A stretch of DNA of 8,062 bases from NCBI GenBank assembly GCA_025362415.1, contig JANYGM010000088.1:1-8062 (forward strand), read 5' to 3'. This DNA comes from a bacterium. Its GTDB lineage: Bacteria > Bacteroidota > Bacteroidia > Cytophagales > Thermonemataceae. Shown here in pieces: positions 6,218 to 8,062 of this stretch (its first letter is position 1; the number at the start of each line of letters is the position of its first letter). The notes under the pieces are model-generated. The model was given only the letters and a program-made list of their open reading frames with translations, was not told the origin of the DNA and did not search any database. The position numbers were made by a program, and so were the translations under genes.

Positions 6218-6273
6218 GTGAACCAAATCAATTAAGGTTCTCTGTCTTAGGTTGCATTACAGATAAGGTAACA

Positions 6274-6435
6274 ATGACAGTTGAAGAGATTTGTAACGAT
6301 ATGTCAGGGCATAATAAAGAAGATGTAATGTCAATACTTTACTCATTACACCAAAGTAAAATAATCAATTTTGATGGGAAAATATTAACACACCTAAATC
6401 CAACAAATACAAGGGGAGTAATAGAGGGCGTATAA
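6274..6435 (+). CDS. Winged-helix-like frame, probable severed C-terminus of the preceding gene
   Basis: The first ATG in this frame is at 6274 and gives 53 aa (MTVEEICNDMSGHNKEDVMS...). The frame is open from 6193, and the sequence just before the ATG (LRFSVLGCITDKV) reads as the first helix of a winged-helix fold. The second helix would be TVEEICNDMS, the recognition-like helix KEDVMSILYSLHQSKII and the wing NFDGKILTHLN. No ATG or GTG in this frame precedes that first helix; the GTG at 6218 is in another frame and stops after five codons. The full domain is therefore most simply explained as the C-terminus of the protein at 5948, displaced by one base. DNA binding is possible, but winged helices also bind protein or RNA. 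Confidence 0.5.
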   Translation: MTVEEICNDMSGHNKEDVMSILYSLHQSKIINFDGKILTHLNPTNTRGVIEGV

Positions 6436-6553
6436 TTCAAAAATACCACTATAGTTGTAAATTTGTTATTATTTTGCAATAAGCTTCTCAAAAGAGAGAA
6501 AACTCTTCAAAAAACCTCAAAAGTGCAATCTTAAAAGTACATAAAAAATAATT
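6436..6553 (+). promoter_or_regulatory. rpoC leader with possible -7 box at 6458-6465
   Basis: This gap must supply rpoC with a promoter unless it is read through from the small genes. TAAATTTG at 6458-6465 matches TAnnTTTG in full, about 90 bases before the rpoC ATG. A near match TTATTTTG lies at 6469-6476. Neither has a clear -33 TTG at 17-23 bases. Two mutually exclusive 4-5 bp stems at 6485-6507 around AAAA loops are too weak to call an attenuator. Confidence 0.35.
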
Positions 6554-8062
6554 ATGGCATTCAAGAAAAACAGAAAACTGACAAGTGATTTTAGTACTAT
6601 TACTATTAGCTTGGCTTCTCCTCAGTCTATCCTAGATAGTTCACACGGGGAAGTAACTCAACCAGAAACAATCAATTACAGAACTTACAAACCAGAAATG
6701 GGGGGTTTGTTTTGTGAACGTATTTTTGGTCCAGTCAAAGATTGGGAGTGTCATTGTGGCAAATACAAACGTATTCGTTACAAAGGCATCATTTGCGACC
6801 GCTGTGGCGTTGAAGTTACAGAGAAAAAAGTGCGTCGTGAGCGTATGGGACACATTGAACTCATTGTTCCTGTGGCGCATATTTGGTATTTCCGTTCTTT
6901 GCCCAACAAAATTGGTTATTTGTTAGGACTTCCTACCAAAAAACTTGACCAAATTATTTACTACGAAAGATACATTGTGGTAAATCCTGGTGTAATGGCT
7001 GAAGAAGGACGTAATGGTAGTACATATTTGGATTTCCTCACAGAAGATGAGTATTTGGATATCCAAGACAAACTTCCAAGAGAAAATCACTTGTTAGATG
7101 ATTCTGACCCAACTAAATTTATAGCTAGAATGGGCGCAGATGCTTTGCAAATGCTTCTTTCTCGTCTAAAATTAGACAAATTGGCAAATGAATTGCGCCA
7201 CCAAGCAGCTAATGATTCTTCTCAACAACGCAAGGCAGAGGCTCTAAAACGCCTTAAAGTAGTGCGTGCTTTCCAAGAAGCAAAAATTGAAAACCGCCCA
7301 GAATGGATGATTTTGAAAATGTTGCCTGTTATTCCTCCAGAACTTCGCCCACTCGTACCACTTGATGGTGGTCGTTTTGCGACTTCTGATTTGAATGATT
7401 TGTACCGTAGAGTAATCATCAGAAATAACCGCCTAAAAAGACTTATTGAGATAAAAGCTCCAGAAGTAATTTTGCGCAACGAAAAACGTATGTTGCAGGA
7501 AGCTGTGGATAGTTTGTTTGATAACTCACGCAAAGTAAATGCAGTGCGTGCAGATGGAAACAGGGCTTTGAAATCTCTTTCTGATATGTTGAAAGGTAAA
7601 CAAGGACGTTTCCGCCAAAACTTACTAGGAAAACGTGTGGATTATTCAGCTCGTTCAGTAATTGTTGTTGGACCAGAATTGAAGTTGTTCGAATGTGGTA
7701 TTCCAAAAGATATGGCTGCAGAATTATACAAGCCATTTGTTATCAGAAAATTAATAGAACGTGGAATTGTAAAAACGGTAAAATCTGCTAAGAAAATAAT
7801 CGATAAAAAAGAACCAGTGGTTTGGGATATTCTTGAAAATGTAATCAAAGGACATCCAATATTACTAAACCGTGCGCCTACTTTGCACAGATTGGGTATT
7901 CAAGCATTTCAACCAAAATTAATCGAAGGAAAAGCAATTCAATTGCACCCTTTAGTTTGTACGGCATTTAATGCAGATTTCGATGGTGACCAAATGGCAG
8001 TTCACTTGCCACTTGGACCAGAAGCAATTCTTGAAGCGCAATTGTTAATGTTGGCATCGCAT
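6554..8062 (+). CDS. rpoC: RNA polymerase beta' subunit (N-terminal 503 residues, cut by window edge)
   Basis: Beta' forms, with beta, the catalytic cleft of RNA polymerase. The frame begins MAFKKNRKLTSDFSTITISLASPQ and runs to the window end. The N-terminal zinc site is intact (C66, C68, C81, C84 in ECHCGKYK ... ICDRCGVE), preceded by YKPEMGGLFCERIFGP. LLGKRVDYSARSVIVVGP (357 onward) and LNRAPTLHRLGIQAF are the usual conserved blocks. The NADFDGDQMAVH motif begins at N473, with the Mg2+-binding Asp residues D475, D477 and D479. Bacteroidota beta' is about 1,400 residues or more, so about a third is present. The start is unambiguous from homology; the leader is A-rich without a Shine-Dalgarno. 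rpoB, normally directly upstream, is absent from the window; the preceding genes are three small frames and a divergent hemD. Confidence 0.98.
   Translation, partial: MAFKKNRKLTSDFSTITISLASPQSILDSSHGEVTQPETINYRTYKPEMGGLFCERIFGPVKDWECHCGKYKRIRYKGIICDRCGVEVTEKKVRRERMGHIELIVPVAHIWYFRSLPNKIGYLLGLPTKKLDQIIYYERYIVVNPGVMAEEGRNGSTYLDFLTEDEYLDIQDKLPRENHLLDDSDPTKFIARMGADALQMLLSRLKLDKLANELRHQAANDSSQQRKAEALKRLKVVRAFQEAKIENRPEWMILKMLPVIPPELRPLVPLDGGRFATSDLNDLYRRVIIRNNRLKRLIEIKAPEVILRNEKRMLQEAVDSLFDNSRKVNAVRADGNRALKSLSDMLKGKQGRFRQNLLGKRVDYSARSVIVVGPELKLFECGIPKDMAAELYKPFVIRKLIERGIVKTVKSAKKIIDKKEPVVWDILENVIKGHPILLNRAPTLHRLGIQAFQPKLIEGKAIQLHPLVCTAFNADFDGDQMAVHLPLGPEAILEAQLLMLASH

Noticed and set aside
6485..6507. 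Mutually exclusive short stems in the rpoC leader suggesting attenuation
   Set aside because: Stems are only 4-5 bp with AAAA loops and no U run or leader peptide; too weak to support an attenuator.
7222..7848. Overlapping minus-strand frames within rpoC
   Set aside because: They are antisense shadows of a highly conserved gene and overlap each other in different frames.

Overview
The window comes from a low-GC member of the Bacteroidota, probably of the gliding Cytophagales type. The evidence is a type IX secretion / gliding motor cluster (porP-gldK-gldL-gldM), starts without Shine-Dalgarno sequences but with A-rich leaders, and several promoter-like elements of the Bacteroidota form TAnnTTTG. 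Genus cannot be read from the sequence alone.

Positions 1-4127 are a minus-strand cluster, read in the order porP/sprF-like (3150-4127), gldK (1774-2976), gldL (881-1678), gldM (1-798, cut by the window edge). This is the order of porP-porK-porL-porM in Porphyromonas gingivalis. Together these encode an outer-membrane PorP/SprF-family protein, the outer-membrane lipoprotein that forms the periplasmic ring (GldK), and the two inner-membrane motor proteins (GldL and GldM) that couple the proton motive force to secretion and gliding. Gaps between the genes are long (82-173 bp) and each holds an inverted repeat. Two gaps also hold a promoter-like -7 box.

Positions 4128-4545 are non-coding, with an AT-only terminator-like hairpin and a perfect 14-bp tandem duplication next to the hemD stop. 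hemD (4546-5337, minus) encodes uroporphyrinogen-III synthase of the Bacteroidota type. Positions 5338-5676 are a divergent intergenic region with a promoter-like element for each side.

Positions 5677-6435 (plus) hold a compact set of small genes. The first is an 89-aa protein resembling the Cas2-like 'SinR family'. One base later comes an 89-aa one-helix membrane protein with a helical tail. A third reading frame encodes what looks like a winged-helix domain, apparently the severed or frameshifted C-terminus of the second gene. From 6554 to the window end is the 5' part of rpoC (RNA polymerase beta'). The usual rpoB is not immediately upstream, so the common rpoB-rpoC operon appears split here, with the small-gene set and hemD occupying the junction. 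The most interesting items are this split, the possible one-base frameshift at 6210-6214, and the hairpins in every gap of the secretion cluster. No RNA gene, CRISPR array, insertion sequence or prophage was seen.
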